From CAVXNB01 sp963763085 (GTDB lineage: Bacteria; Actinomycetota; Acidimicrobiia; Acidimicrobiales; Bog-793), in contig CAVXNB010000004.1 in the NCBI GenBank assembly GCA_963763085.1, positions 1,178,001 through 1,242,000 of the forward strand: a stretch of DNA of 64,000 bases. Direction: 5' to 3'. Under the pieces are notes generated by a model. That model made no database searches. It was not told the DNA's origin and was given only the letters and a program-made list of their open reading frames with translations. The position numbers were made by a program, and so were the translations under genes. Positions 1 to 9,704 of this stretch are shown piece by piece; position 1 is the stretch's first letter, and the number at the start of each line of letters is the position of its first letter.

Positions 1-1
1 C

Positions 2-532
2 GACGGGCTCCACCCGGTCAACCTCGGTCGTCTCGTGATGGGCGCCCCCGGGCCGCTCCCGTGCACGCCGGCCGGCATCGTCGAGCTGCTGAGCGAGTAC
101 GGCGTGCCGGTGAGCGGGCGCCACGTCGTGATCATCGGGCGGGGGCTGACGATCGGCCGGCCGCTCGCCCTGCTGCTGGCTCTCAAGCGTCCGGGGTGCA
201 ACGCCGCCGTCACGGTCGTGCACACCGGGGTGGCGAACCTGGGCGAGTACGTCGTTCGCGGCGACGTCGTCGTGGCCGCGGCCGGACGGGCCAACCTCGT
301 TACCCCGGACATGGTGAAGCCGGGCGCGGCGGTCGTCGGAGCCGGCGTCTCGCGCGACGGCAAGCGGTTGCTGTCCGACGTCGACGAGTCGGTGGCCGAG
401 GTCGCCGGCTGGATCACCCCGAGGATCGGGGGCGTGGGGCCGATGACGCGGGCGATGCTGTTGCGCAACACGGTGCTTGCCGCCGAGCGAAGAGCGGCGG
501 CTCTAGCTGTTCCATCGCCAGCCCCTCGTTAG
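2..532 (+). CDS. folD: FolD, methylenetetrahydrofolate dehydrogenase/cyclohydrolase (3' part)
   Basis: Bifunctional folate enzyme that interconverts 5,10-methylene-, 5,10-methenyl- and 10-formyl-tetrahydrofolate in the cytosol with NADP. The reading frame is open from the window edge, so the N-terminal domain with the catalytic lysine lies outside. Seen here: the DGLHPVNLGRL and PCTPAG segments typical of FolD, then the Rossmann domain with IIGRGLTIGRPLALLL and the late GGVGPMTRAMLL segment. It ends normally 10 bases before icd, suggesting co-transcription of one-carbon and TCA-cycle genes. The family assignment is clear; only completeness is lacking. Confidence 0.95.
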   Translation, partial: DGLHPVNLGRLVMGAPGPLPCTPAGIVELLSEYGVPVSGRHVVIIGRGLTIGRPLALLLALKRPGCNAAVTVVHTGVANLGEYVVRGDVVVAAAGRANLVTPDMVKPGAAVVGAGVSRDGKRLLSDVDESVAEVAGWITPRIGGVGPMTRAMLLRNTVLAAERRAAALAVPSPAPR

Positions 533-542
533 GCTCGCCGCC

Positions 543-1739
543 ATGCCCGAGAAGATAACGATGGCGCCGAGCGGCGCGCTCCTGGTGCCGGACGAGCCCG
601 TCATCCCCTACATCGAAGGCGACGGGATCGGCGTGGACATCTGGCCGGCCGCGCAGCTCGTGCTCGACGCCGCCGCCGCCAAGCACGCGAAGCGCGTCGC
701 CTGGAAGGAGGTGCTCGCGGGCGAGAAGGCCTTCACGGAGACGGGCCAATGGCTGCCCGAAGCGACGGTCGAGTCGTTCCGCGACCATCTGATCGGCCTC
801 AAGGGACCTCTCACGACGCCGGTCGGCGGCGGGATCCGGTCGCTCAACGTCGCCCTGCGACAGCTGCTCGATCTCTACGTGTGCCTGCGGCCCGTGCGTT
901 GGTTCAAGGGCGTGCCGTCGCCGGTCGTCCACCCGGAGAAGGTCGACATGGTGATCTTCCGGGAGAACACCGAGGACGTCTATGCCGGCCTCGAGGTGCA
1001 GGAAGGCACCGAGGAGGCGCGGCGGCTCATCACGTACCTGGAAGAGCAGTTCGGATGGACGATACGCCCCGACTCGGGCATCGGGATCAAGCCCATCTCG
1101 GAGACGGGGTCGAAGCGCCTCGTCCGGGCGGCCCTGCAGTACGCGGTGCGGCGGCAACGACGGAGCGTCACGCTCGTGCACAAGGGGAACATCCAGAAAT
1201 TCACCGAAGGGGCCTTCCGGAACTGGGGCTACGAGGTGACCCGTGACGAGTTCGCCGACGTCGCGGTCGCCTGGGACGACTGCAACGGTCAGCCGGGTGG
1301 CAGGATCCTCGTCAAGGACGCAATTGCCGACATCACGTTCCAGCAGGTGCTGACGCGCCCCGATGAGTTCGACGTCCTCGCGGCGACGAACCTGAACGGG
1401 GACTACCTCAGCGACGCCCTCGCGGCACAGGTCGGGGGCATCGGGATCGCACCCGGTGGCAACATCAACTACGTCTCGGGACACGGCGTCTTCGAGGCCA
1501 CGCACGGCACGGCCCCGAAGTATGCCGGCCAGGACAAAGTCAACCCCGGCTCGCTGTTGCTGTCCGGCGTGCTCATGTTCGAGCATCTCGGATGGCAGGA
1601 GGCCGCCGACGACATCGTCGCCGCTCTCGAACGGACGATCGCCGACAAGATCGTCACCTACGACTTCGCCCGTCTGATGGAGGGCGCGCACGAGGTGCGC
1701 ACCAGCCAGTTCGCGGAGGCGATCGTCGAGCGGCTCTGA
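543..1739 (+). CDS. icd: NADP-dependent isocitrate dehydrogenase
   Basis: Converts isocitrate to 2-oxoglutarate and CO2 in the TCA cycle. At 398 residues it is slightly shorter than the 416-residue E. coli type it resembles. Visible signatures are YIEGDGIG near the N-terminus, the substrate loop GGGIRSLNV containing the serine phosphorylated by AceK in enterobacteria, FRENTEDVYAG, LVHKGNI, and HGTAPKYAGQDKVNPGS, whose Lys-Tyr pair marks NADP rather than NAD preference in this family. ATG start; it sits between folD and mdh on the same strand with short gaps, so a small central-metabolism operon is likely. Confidence 0.96.
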   Translation: MPEKITMAPSGALLVPDEPVIPYIEGDGIGVDIWPAAQLVLDAAAAKHAKRVAWKEVLAGEKAFTETGQWLPEATVESFRDHLIGLKGPLTTPVGGGIRSLNVALRQLLDLYVCLRPVRWFKGVPSPVVHPEKVDMVIFRENTEDVYAGLEVQEGTEEARRLITYLEEQFGWTIRPDSGIGIKPISETGSKRLVRAALQYAVRRQRRSVTLVHKGNIQKFTEGAFRNWGYEVTRDEFADVAVAWDDCNGQPGGRILVKDAIADITFQQVLTRPDEFDVLAATNLNGDYLSDALAAQVGGIGIAPGGNINYVSGHGVFEATHGTAPKYAGQDKVNPGSLLLSGVLMFEHLGWQEAADDIVAALERTIADKIVTYDFARLMEGAHEVRTSQFAEAIVERL

Positions 1740-1765
1740 TTCGGGACGCGCCGGAAGGCCGATTA

Positions 1766-2800
1766 GTGTCCGATGCCGTGACCGACTCCACCACCTCGAC
1801 AACTCCGGCCCCGAGTCCGCGGCCGGTGCACGTGACCGTCACCGGGGCCGCCGGCCAGATCGGCTACTCGTTGCTCTTCCGGATCGCGTCGGGCCAGATG
1901 CTCGGCGAGCACCAGCCGATCGTGCTGCGCCTGCTCGAGATCGAGGCCGGCATGAAGGCGCTCGAGGGTGTCGTGATGGAGCTGGAGGACTGCGCCTTCC
2001 CCCTTCTCGTCGACATCGAGCCGACGAGCGACCTCGCGACGGCCTTTCGGGGCTCCTCGGTCGCTCTGCTCGTCGGGGCGGTGCCCCGCAAGGCAGGTAT
2101 GGAACGGAAGGACCTGCTCGGCATCAACGGCGGGATCTTCAAGCCGCAGGGTCGCGCCATCGCCGAGCAGGCGGCGCCGGACGTGCGGGTGCTCGTGGTC
2201 GGCAACCCGTGCAACACGAACTGCCTGATCGCCCGGTCGAACGCGCCCGAGGTGCCCGAGGACCGCTGGTTCGCGATGATGCGCCTCGACCAGAACCGGG
2301 CACAGAGCCTGCTTGCCAGGAGGGCCGGGGTGGCCAACGCGCAGGTGACGAGGGTGGGGGTGTGGGGGAACCATTCGTCGACGCAGTTTCCTGATTATGA
2401 GAACGCGCTGATCGGGGGCCGTCCGGCCGTCGATGTCATACCGGACCGGTCGTGGCTCGAGGGCGAATTCCTGACCACGGTGCAACAGCGGGGCGCGGCG
2501 ATCATCGCGGCGAGGGGCTTGTCGTCGGCGGCGAGCGCGGCGAACGCGGCCATCGACTCGGTCGTGAGCATCCTCCGGCCGACGGCGCCCGGCGAGTGGG
2601 CCTCGCTGGCGGTGGTGTCCCACGGCGAGTACGACGTGCCCGACGGGCTGCAGTTCGGGTTCCCTGTGCGGAGCGACGGAGCCGGCTGGGAGATCGTGCC
2701 TGGCCTGCAGCACGGCGAGTTCGCCGCGGAACGGATCAGGGCGACGGCCGCCGAGCTGGTCCAGGAGCGAGAAGAGGTGGCCCACCTGCTGGCGCCGTAG
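1766..2800 (+). CDS. mdh: Malate dehydrogenase
   Basis: NAD-dependent oxidation of malate to oxaloacetate. The GTG at 1766 is taken as start because it lies just after icd and leaves a short linker before the Rossmann motif VTGAAGQIGYSLLFRIASG; the open frame upstream runs through icd and is not coding. Other family marks are the GAVPRKAGMERKDLL coenzyme/substrate loop, VVGNPCNTNCL, LDQNRA, and the catalytic WGNHSSTQFPDYENA region. Length (344 residues) fits the cytosolic-type MDH found in actinobacteria. Together with icd it supplies two adjacent TCA steps. Confidence 0.95.
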   Translation: MSDAVTDSTTSTTPAPSPRPVHVTVTGAAGQIGYSLLFRIASGQMLGEHQPIVLRLLEIEAGMKALEGVVMELEDCAFPLLVDIEPTSDLATAFRGSSVALLVGAVPRKAGMERKDLLGINGGIFKPQGRAIAEQAAPDVRVLVVGNPCNTNCLIARSNAPEVPEDRWFAMMRLDQNRAQSLLARRAGVANAQVTRVGVWGNHSSTQFPDYENALIGGRPAVDVIPDRSWLEGEFLTTVQQRGAAIIAARGLSSAASAANAAIDSVVSILRPTAPGEWASLAVVSHGEYDVPDGLQFGFPVRSDGAGWEIVPGLQHGEFAAERIRATAAELVQEREEVAHLLAP

Positions 2801-2808
2801 CGCCCCTG

Positions 2809-3249
2809 TCAGCGGCGCAGCACCACGGTGCCGGCGGCCTTGTCGTGGAGGGTCTGGTTTCGGGGATCCCAGAGCGGCCAGAGGAGGTCGAGCAGGGACC
2901 CGACGAGCGGGACGAGCGTCAGAACCGCAGCTGCGAACGAGCGCACCGCCGCCTTGACGGGCCCGATCGGGAAGCGGCCGTCGAGCCCGTCGACCGCCTC
3001 CAGTCCCAGCATCCGCATCCCGAGCGTGCGGCCCCAGAAACCGATCAGCGCGAACGAGTACACGAAGTTCGCCGCGAGATCGAGGTACGCGAACGCACTC
3101 CGGCTACGGAGGTGCGCCGCGACGGCGACTCCGTAGATCACGATGCCGACGATCACGCCGTCGACGATGGCCCCGACGGCACGAACCCCCCAACTTGCAA
3201 GGGGGACGTCCACTCCGACCGGGACGAAGCTCGCAGGTTTCACGATCAC
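2809..3249 (-). CDS. RDD family membrane protein
   Basis: Small integral membrane protein of unknown transport role. It carries the RDD-family pattern: a first membrane segment around GVRAVGAIVDGVIVGIVIYG, a second hydrophobic segment (ANFVYSFALIGFWGRTLGMRMLGL) and a third (VLTLVPLVGSLLDLLWPLW) followed by the conserved DPRNQTLHDKAAGTVVL end. Start GTG at 3249 overlaps the stop of the upstream methyltransferase by the GTGA arrangement, implying translational coupling; a second GTG two codons downstream is possible. It converges on mdh with an 8-base gap. Confidence 0.85.
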   Translation of the reverse strand: MIVKPASFVPVGVDVPLASWGVRAVGAIVDGVIVGIVIYGVAVAAHLRSRSAFAYLDLAANFVYSFALIGFWGRTLGMRMLGLEAVDGLDGRFPIGPVKAAVRSFAAAVLTLVPLVGSLLDLLWPLWDPRNQTLHDKAAGTVVLRR

Positions 3250-4079
3250 TTCTGTCCGTTGCGGCGCCGGCTTCGGGCCAGATAACCGACCGACATGTAC
3301 TCGACCTCGACGCGGCCGCCGTTGGCGTCGACGGCGCTCCTGATCCGGTCGAACAGGCCGGCCCGGTCGTCCTCGGCGAGCATGCGATGGTCCGACGCGG
3401 TGGACAGGAGCTCCAGCCAGGCGTCGGTGTCGTAGGTCGTGCGCCACGGCTCGCGCACGACGGTCACCGGACCGAACAGGCCCGAGGAGTCGAGCTCGTC
3501 GACGACCCGGGAATTGGCCTCGATGCGGTCGGCCGCGGCCGTCCGCCACATCCCGTCCGGGATGAGGTCGCCGTAGGCGACGGCGAGGTCACGGTCCAGG
3601 CTCTCGTCCCCGCGGCGGGCGATGATGTTCCAGAACAACGCCAGTGTCCCGCCCGGCCGGAGGACGAGGTCGGCTTTGACGTAGCGGGCCTCGGGCGACA
3701 CCCAGTGCCACGACTGGGCGGCGTAGACAAGCCCGTAGCTGTGGGGAGGGGGCTGCCAGTCCTCGAACGAGGTCTGCAAGACTTCGGCGAGGGGAAAGGC
3801 GGCGAGGTTCGCTCTGGCGAGCGCAGCCATGTTGTGATTCGGCTCGAGGCAGGTCAGCTCGAGGTTCCGGGCGGCGAACAGGACGCTCGCCTTGCCGGTC
3901 CCGGCGCCGACTTCGGCTACAGGCGGTCCCGGGTCGGGACCGCGCTCGAGATCCGCGAAGGAAACGATTGCGTCGACGAGCGATGACGGGTAGGACGGCC
4001 GCCGGCGGTCGTAGGTGTCGGCGACTTCGCCGAACACGAGGCGCTGCTCGCGTATCGGCTCGGGGGGACCTACTCCCAT
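3246..4079 (-). CDS. Class I SAM-dependent methyltransferase
   Basis: Likely small-molecule methyltransferase; substrate unknown. The SAM-binding motif I is VAEVGAGTGKAS, followed by an acidic LEPNHNM strand end (motif post-I), and QSWHWVSPE plus LRPGGTLALFWNI as motifs II and III, the arrangement of the Methyltransf_11/25 group. The ATG at 4079 is preferred; an upstream TTG at 4166 would add 29 residues but would overlap the preceding gene and has no ribosome site. The stop overlaps the start of the RDD gene. Confidence 0.82.
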   Translation of the reverse strand: MGVGPPEPIREQRLVFGEVADTYDRRRPSYPSSLVDAIVSFADLERGPDPGPPVAEVGAGTGKASVLFAARNLELTCLEPNHNMAALARANLAAFPLAEVLQTSFEDWQPPPHSYGLVYAAQSWHWVSPEARYVKADLVLRPGGTLALFWNIIARRGDESLDRDLAVAYGDLIPDGMWRTAAADRIEANSRVVDELDSSGLFGPVTVVREPWRTTYDTDAWLELLSTASDHRMLAEDDRAGLFDRIRSAVDANGGRVEVEYMSVGYLARSRRRNGQK

Positions 4080-4143
4080 CCGGTCGGGCTCGAAACGTGG
4101 CTGCGGCTGTGGCTCGGCCAGCAACCGCAGGTCGTGGGGTGAC

Positions 4144-4350
4144 TCAGGTGGTGACCTCGATCCCAAGACGCTTCAGATAGGCGAGTCGACAGGCCACCGC
4201 CCGCACCCAGTCGTTGTAGTCGGCCTCGAAGTGGTCGCGGTCTCCGTCCTCGTAGGCATGCTCGAGTCCGTCGAACGCTTCATCCTCCCGGTCGAGCAAC
4301 ACGCGGTACTGGCTCAGCATGTGATCGTCGACCACGCCTGTAAGGGTCAT
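4144..4350 (-). CDS. Small acidic hypothetical protein (68 aa)
   Basis: Not recognised. A 68-residue soluble acidic protein with a probable two-helix body (MLSQYRVLLDREDEAFDGLEHAYEDG, then DYNDWVRAVACRLAYLKRLG). It is supported as a real gene by an ATG start preceded at proper distance by GGGAG and by its position as first gene of a minus-strand run leading into the methyltransferase and RDD genes. No catalytic motif is visible. Confidence 0.6.
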   Translation of the reverse strand: MTLTGVVDDHMLSQYRVLLDREDEAFDGLEHAYEDGDRDHFEADYNDWVRAVACRLAYLKRLGIEVTT

Positions 4351-4480
4351 ATTTCGTGTCTCCCTTTCGTGACGTCTGGTGCCTGCAAGCCTACCCCGGT
4401 GCGTCGGTGCCGTGTAAGCCGACTTGCGTGACGATCGCGTGAATGGCGGGTCCGGGCGCCACGTCGCCGCCCGCGGCCGC

Positions 4481-6578
4481 CTAGGTGCCGGGCGCCAGCC
4501 CGAGTACCTCCTCCAGGAACGCCAGCACGTCGGTCCGCTCTGCGACGAGCTTCGCGGTCGGCTTGCCGGCGCCGTGGCCGGCGGCGGTCTCGACCCGGAT
4601 GAGGACCGGCGCCTCGCCGGCCTGGGCGGCCTGAAGGGCGGCGGCGAACTTGAACGAGTGGCCCGGGACCACCCGGTCGTCGTGATCGCCCGTCAACACG
4701 AGCATCGGCGGGTAGTGCGCACCGGGCTGAATGCGGTGCAGCGGCGAATAGGCGCGCAGCCACCGGTACTGATCGGGATCGTCCGGATCGCCGAAGTCGC
4801 TCGTCCAGGCCCATCCGATCGTGAACTTGTTGAAGCGCAACATGTCCAGGACCCCGACCTCGGCCACGCCGGCGCCGAACAGCTCCGGGTGCTGGGTGAT
4901 GCACGCGCCGACCAGCAGACCGCCGTTCGAAGCGCCGTTGATGGCGATCCGGTCCGGACGGGACCAGCCCGAGGCGGCCAACCACTTCGCGCAGGCGCAG
5001 AAGTCGTCGAACACGTTCTGCTTGCGGGCGAGCCGCCCGGCGTCGTGCCAAGCCGTCCCGTACTCGCCCCCACCGCGGAGGTTGGCGACCGCGAGCATCC
5101 CGCCCCGTTCCATCCAGAGGGCCTGGGTGACCGAGAACGCCGGCGTGATCGGCACGTCGAACCCCCCGTATCCATAGAGGAGGACCGGAACGTCGCCCGA
5201 GGCGGTGAGCTCGCGCCGCCGGCTCAGGAAGACGGGAACCCTCGTGCCGTCGCCCGACGGCACGAAGACCTGCTCGGTGACGTAGGAGGCGGCGTCGAAG
5301 GCGGCGCTGGAGGGACGTACCAGCTTCGTCTCGCCGGTCGAGAGGTCGTGCGCCCAGAGCGAGCCGGATTCGGTGAACGACGTCACCTCGAAGTGGACGA
5401 GGTCACTGGTGGCGCGGCCCTCGATGCCCTTGCCACCGAAGCGGTTGCTCGAGACCGACGTCATGGCGGGGGTCGGGATGTCGCGCACGTGGGTCCCGTC
5501 GAGCTCGTAGACGCGCAGCACCGAACAGGCGTGCCGGAGGAAGTGGCAGACGAGCCGGCCGCCGTAGCCGTACGCCTCGAGGAGCAGGTCGCGTCCTTCG
5601 GGTACCACTTCCCGCCACGCCGCCCGTTCCGGTCGGTCGAGATCGACGGCCACGATCGCGCTGCAGGTCGGCGCTGTCGTCGGTCAGCAGGAAGAAGGTC
5701 GTTCCGACGTTGGTCAACACGACCGCCTTCGACGCGAAGTCGGAGACGAGCGACCGGAAACCTGCCTCCGGATCCTCGAGGTCGAGGACGTGCACCTGGG
5801 CCTCGGGGAACGTTCCCCGGTGGATCGAGATCACCAGGAAACGGCCGTCGTCGGTGACCGCCGGCGCCAGCAGCCACTCGATCTGGTCAGGAGTGGAGAA
5901 CACGAGCTCGTCGTCGGCCTGGCCGGCGCCGAGACGGTGGAAGAAGATCCGCTCCAGCCGGGACTCGTCGAGGTATTCGGCACCCTCGGGCGGAGGCTCC
6001 ATGGCCGCGTAGTAGAAGCCGGATCCGTCCTTCCGCCACGCGACGGGCGAGAACTTGGACCACTCGATCACGTCGTCGAGGTCCGAAGCGGTCGCAACCT
6101 CGCGGACCCGCCAGATCTTCCAGTCCGATCCCCCTGCGCTCGTGGCGTAAGCGACCTTCGAGCCGTCCTCGCTGACCTCGATTCCCGTGACGGCGACGGT
6201 GCCGTCCGGCGAGAGGACGTTGGGATCGAGCAACACCCGTCCGTCCGAGCCCGGCTCCTCCATCACCCACAGCACCGGCTGGTCCTGAAGCCCCGGGTTC
6301 CGCGTCTCGAACCAGACACCGCCGCGCTCGAACGGAACCCCGAATTTCGGGTAGTCCAGCAGGTCCGTGAGCCGCGAACGGATCTCCTCCCGTGTCGGGA
6401 CAGCTGCCAGGAAGGCCTCGGTCAGCTGGTTCTCGGCCCTGACCCACGCCACGGTCTCGGGGTCGTCCGTGCCCTCGAGCCACCGGTAGGGATCGCTCAC
6501 CGCCTCCCCGTGGTAGTCGTCGACCTGGTCGCCCCTGCGGGCGGGGGGGTAGGTGCGGCGGCCGCCGCCGCCGGGCAC
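4481..6578 (-). CDS. Prolyl oligopeptidase (S9A family), interrupted by a frameshift near 5,655
   Basis: Serine peptidase that cuts short peptides after proline; cytosolic as no signal peptide is seen. N-terminal half (GTG at 6578) has YPPARRGDQVDDYHG and DPYRWLEG, followed by beta-propeller sequence. The C-terminal alpha/beta hydrolase part has the nucleophile GASNGG, the aspartate in TGDHDDRVVPGHSFKFAA and the histidine in AGHGAGKP, so the triad is complete. The two halves lie in different frames: LLTDDSADLQ runs into IVAVDLDRP only after a shift of one base near 5,655-5,662. With an intact triad this is more likely a sequence error than true decay. The 5' end overlaps the SCP2-like gene in a GC-repeat tract, so the exact start is uncertain. 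Confidence 0.85.
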
Positions 6579-7018
6579 CGCCGGCGCCCGGGCCCGCCGC
6601 CGCCGCGCCCGCCGCCGCCGAGCGCGGCACCGACGAGCGGAGCGACTCGCGCAAGGACCTCTCCGCCGGCGACCAGGGCCCGCGAGTCGCCCCGCACCTT
6701 GATCCTCCCGGCAGTCAACAGATCAGAAACCGACTCCCCCGACGCAATCGCCCGCGCCGTCCCCCAATCCTCGACGAGCACGACGTCCGCCATCTCGACC
6801 GTATCCCGTGCCAACAGGGCCGTCCCGTCGTGGCGGAGCACCATCGTGTAGCGAACCTGACCATCGGGAGACCGTGCCACGCCAGCCCCCTCGGGGACCC
6901 CGGTGACGATCTGACCGAGCGCGAGTCCGGGGCCGTCGGCCTCCCCGGGCCCGCCGCTGAGCCCGGCCAGGACGGCGTCGAGCGCCTCGAACCACTCCTC
7001 GCTCAGGAGTTCAGGCAA
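6497..7018 (-). CDS. SCP2-like sterol-binding-fold protein
   Basis: Weakly recognised as SCP2-fold: the pattern VRYTMVLRHDGTALL, ADVVLVEDWGTARAIASGE and DLLTAGRIKVRGD matches the small lipid-binding domain often found as a single-domain actinobacterial protein. It follows sdhB with a TTG start at 7018 that overlaps the sdhB stop, so it may be the last cistron of the sdh operon. The tail after about residue 130 is low-complexity Gly/Arg/Ala/Pro/Thr and reads through the start of the peptidase gene; a missed indel in this GC tract probably hides the true stop. Confidence 0.6.
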   Translation of the reverse strand: MPELLSEEWFEALDAVLAGLSGGPGEADGPGLALGQIVTGVPEGAGVARSPDGQVRYTMVLRHDGTALLARDTVEMADVVLVEDWGTARAIASGESVSDLLTAGRIKVRGDSRALVAGGEVLARVAPLVGAALGGGGRGGGGPGRRRCPAAAAAAPTPPPAGATRSTTTTGRR

Positions 7019-7890
7019 CGGTTCCGGTTTGGGTGTGCGCCTCCGGCGTGTGCTTCCAGGCCTCGGAGGCTGGAAGCGGCGGCGGGCGCCGTGCGATCTT
7101 GCGGCCGAGCCAGGCGATCGGGTCGTAGCGGGCGTCGACGACGCGCTCTTTCAGCGGGATGATCGCGTTGTCGGTGATGTGGATGTCCTCGGGGCAGACC
7201 TCGGTGCAGCACTTGGTGATGTTGCAGCAGCCCGATGCCGAGCTCCTCGCGGATGTAGCGCGCGCCGGTCGAGCGTGTCGAGCGGGTGCATCTCGAGCTC
7301 GGCGAGCCGCACGAAGAAGCGCGGCCCGGCGTACGCTGGGCTTGTTCTCCTCGTGGTCGCGGATGACGTGGCAGACGTTCTGGCAGAGGAAGCACTCGAT
7401 GCACTTGTGGAACTCCTGGCCGCGGTCGATGTCGACCTGTGCCATCCGGTAGGTGCCGTCGGCGTCCTTGGGGCGGGGCTGGAAGGCGGGGATCCGCTTT
7501 GCGACCTCGAAGTTGTACGAGACGTCGGTGACGAGGTCGCGGATGATCGGGAAGGCCGCGCATCGGCGAGACCGTGATCGGCTCGTCGGCTGGGAGCGTG
7601 CTCATCCGCGTCATGCACATGAGGCGCGGCCGGCCGTTGATCTCGGCGCGCACGAGCCGCACTTGCCGGCCTTGCAGTTCCAGCGCACCGCGAGGTCGGG
7701 CGCCTGCGTCGCCTGGATGCGGTGGACGACGTCGAGCACGACCTCGCCCTCTTGTGCCGGCAGGCGGTAGTCCTCGAACTCGCCGCCGCTCGCGTCGCCT
7801 CGCCAGAGGCGCATCACGAGATCCGGTTGCGGTGCGTCCGGCGCCGGCGCCGGCCGGCGCCGACGTGGCCGGGCCGGTGTCGACGGCCAT
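7011..7890 (-). CDS. sdhB: Succinate dehydrogenase iron-sulfur subunit (multiple frameshifts)
   Basis: Carries electrons from SdhA to the membrane anchor. The ATG at 7890 overlaps the sdhA stop. Cysteine sets for all three clusters are readable: CKAGKCGSC for the [2Fe-2S], CIECFLCQNVC and CCNITKCCTEVCP for the [4Fe-4S] and [3Fe-4S] clusters. The protein can be read only by moving between frames: a missing base near 7,655, an extra base near 7,556, an extra base near 7,340, a missing base near 7,259 and an extra base near 7,230, plus at least one near the N-terminus. All conserved residues survive, so sequencing error is the likely cause. Confidence 0.88.
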
Positions 7891-9704
7891 CAGTGCGCTC
7901 CCTCCTCGAAGAGCTTCGCCAGCTCGTCGGGCATCTCCGGCTTCGGCTCCGGCGTCACGGTGTACTCGCCGTCGCGTGAGACGGGTGATCATGTTGACCT
8001 TCTCGAGTTCCGGGTCCGGCTCGGGGTAGTCCTCGCGGGTGTGGCCGCCACGGCTCTCCTTGCGCTCGAGCGCGCTCGAGCGTCGTGCAGTCGAGCGACC
8101 GCCAGCATCGCCTCCAGGTCGAGGGCGAGGTGCCAGCCGGGGTTGAACTGGCTGTTGCCCTCGACCGACGCACCTTCGCGGCCCGCTCGTCGAGCTCGGC
8201 CAGCTTCTCCTTCGCCTCGAGCAGCTCGCGACTCGGTGCGGATGATGCCGACGAGGTCCTGCATCGTGTCCTGCAGGTCCTGGTGGACCGCGTAGGGGTT
8301 CTCGCCGCCGTCGTGGTCGAAGAAGGCGAGTGCATGTTCTGTCACTTCGCTCGACTTGAGTCGTCGGCGACCGTTGCACTCGACGGCATTCCGAGGGCGC
8401 GCTCGGCCGCCGCGAGGCCGGCCCGGCGGCCGAACACGAGCAGGTCCGAGAGCGAGTTGCCGCCGAGCCGGTTGGCGCCGTGCATGCCGCCGGCGACCTC
8501 GCCGGCGGCGTAGAGGCCGGCCACGGTCGTCGCCTCCGTGTCGGCCTCGACTCGCACGCCGCCCATGATGTAGTGGCACGTCGGGCCGATCTCCATCGGC
8601 TCGTGGTGATGTCGACGTCGGCGAGCTCCTTGAACTGGTGGTACATCGAGGGCAGCCGCCGGCGGATCTCGTCGGCCGGGCGGCGGCTGGCGATGTCGAG
8701 GTAGACGCCGCCGTGCGGGCTGCCCCGGCCCGCCTTCACCTCGGAGTTGATCGCCCGGGCGACCTCGTCGCGGGGCAGCAGCTCCGGCGGCCGGCGGAAG
8801 TCCTTCTTGTTCGTCGTACCACTGGTCGGCCTCCTCGATCGTGTCGGCCGTCTCGGCGGCGAAGAAGGGCGAGATGTAGTCGAACATGAACCGCTTGCCG
8901 TCGCGGTTCTTGAGCACGCCGCCGTCGCCGCGCACGCCCTCGGTGACGAGGAGGCCCCGGGCCGACGGCGGCCAGACCATCCCGGTCGGGTGGAACTGGA
9001 TGCACTCCATGTCGATCAGGTCGGCGCCGGCCCAGAGCGCCAGGCGCGATGCCGTCGCCGGTCGACTCCCACGAGTTCGAGGTGAACTTCCACACCTTGC
9101 CGACGCCGCCGGTCGCCAGCACCACGGCCTTGGCGCCGAACGTGACGAAACGGCCCGTCTCCCGCCAGAACCCGACCGCCCCGTTCACGGCTCCGTCGGC
9201 CGTCCTGCAGCAGGCGGACGATCTTGCACTCCATGAAGACGTCGATGCCGAGCGCGACGGCCCTGTGCTGCAGCGTGCGGATCATCTCGAGGCCGGTGCG
9301 GTCGCCGACGTGGGCGAGGCGGGCGTAGCGGTGGCCGCCGAAGTCGCGCTGCAGGATCCGGCCGTCCGGGGTGCGGTCGAAGAGCGCCCCCCACTCCTCG
9401 AGCTCGAGCACCCGGTCGGGCGCCTCCTAGCGCGTGCAGCTGCGGCCATGCGCCAGTTGTTGAGCATCTTGCCGCCGCGCATCGTGTCGCGGAAGTGGAC
9501 CTCCCAGTTGTCCTCGGGCCAGACGTTGCCGAGCGCGGCGGCGACGCCGCCCTCGGCCATCACGGTGTGCGCCTTGCCGAGAAGCGACTTGCAGACGAGC
9601 GCGGTGCGGGCGCCGAGCTCGCGTGCCTCGATGGCGGCACGCAGGCCGGCGCCGCCGGCGCCGATGACGACGACGTCGAAGTCGTGACGTTCGGACTCGG
9701 CCAT
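7890..9704 (-). CDS. sdhA: Succinate dehydrogenase flavoprotein subunit (multiple frameshifts)
   Basis: Oxidises succinate to fumarate using covalent FAD. Start ATG at 9704 overlaps the sdhC stop (TGATG). N-terminus DVVVIGAGGAGLRAAIEA binds FAD; KAHTVMAEGGVAAALG contains the histidine expected to carry the flavin; ECIQFHPTGM and GCHYIMGGV-type sequence (GPTCHYIMGGVRVEADTEA) and NRLGGNSLSDLLVFGRRAG are active-site and FAD segments. About 605 residues in total, but spread over several frames with breaks near 9,430, 9,190, 9,040, 8,810, 8,600, 8,340, 8,230, 8,170, 8,070 and 7,980 (approximate). The C-terminal part reads YPEPDPELEKVNMITRLTR and ends at 7890. Confidence 0.9.

Noticed and set aside
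414..2785. Long minus-strand open frames (462 and 340 residues) opposite icd and mdh
   Set aside because: They are antisense to clear enzymes, have Arg/Asp/Pro-rich composition typical of GC-rich shadow frames, and no motif.
7003..8739. 578-residue minus-strand frame across sdhB and sdhA
   Set aside because: A composite of true and shadow segments created by indels; it is not one protein.
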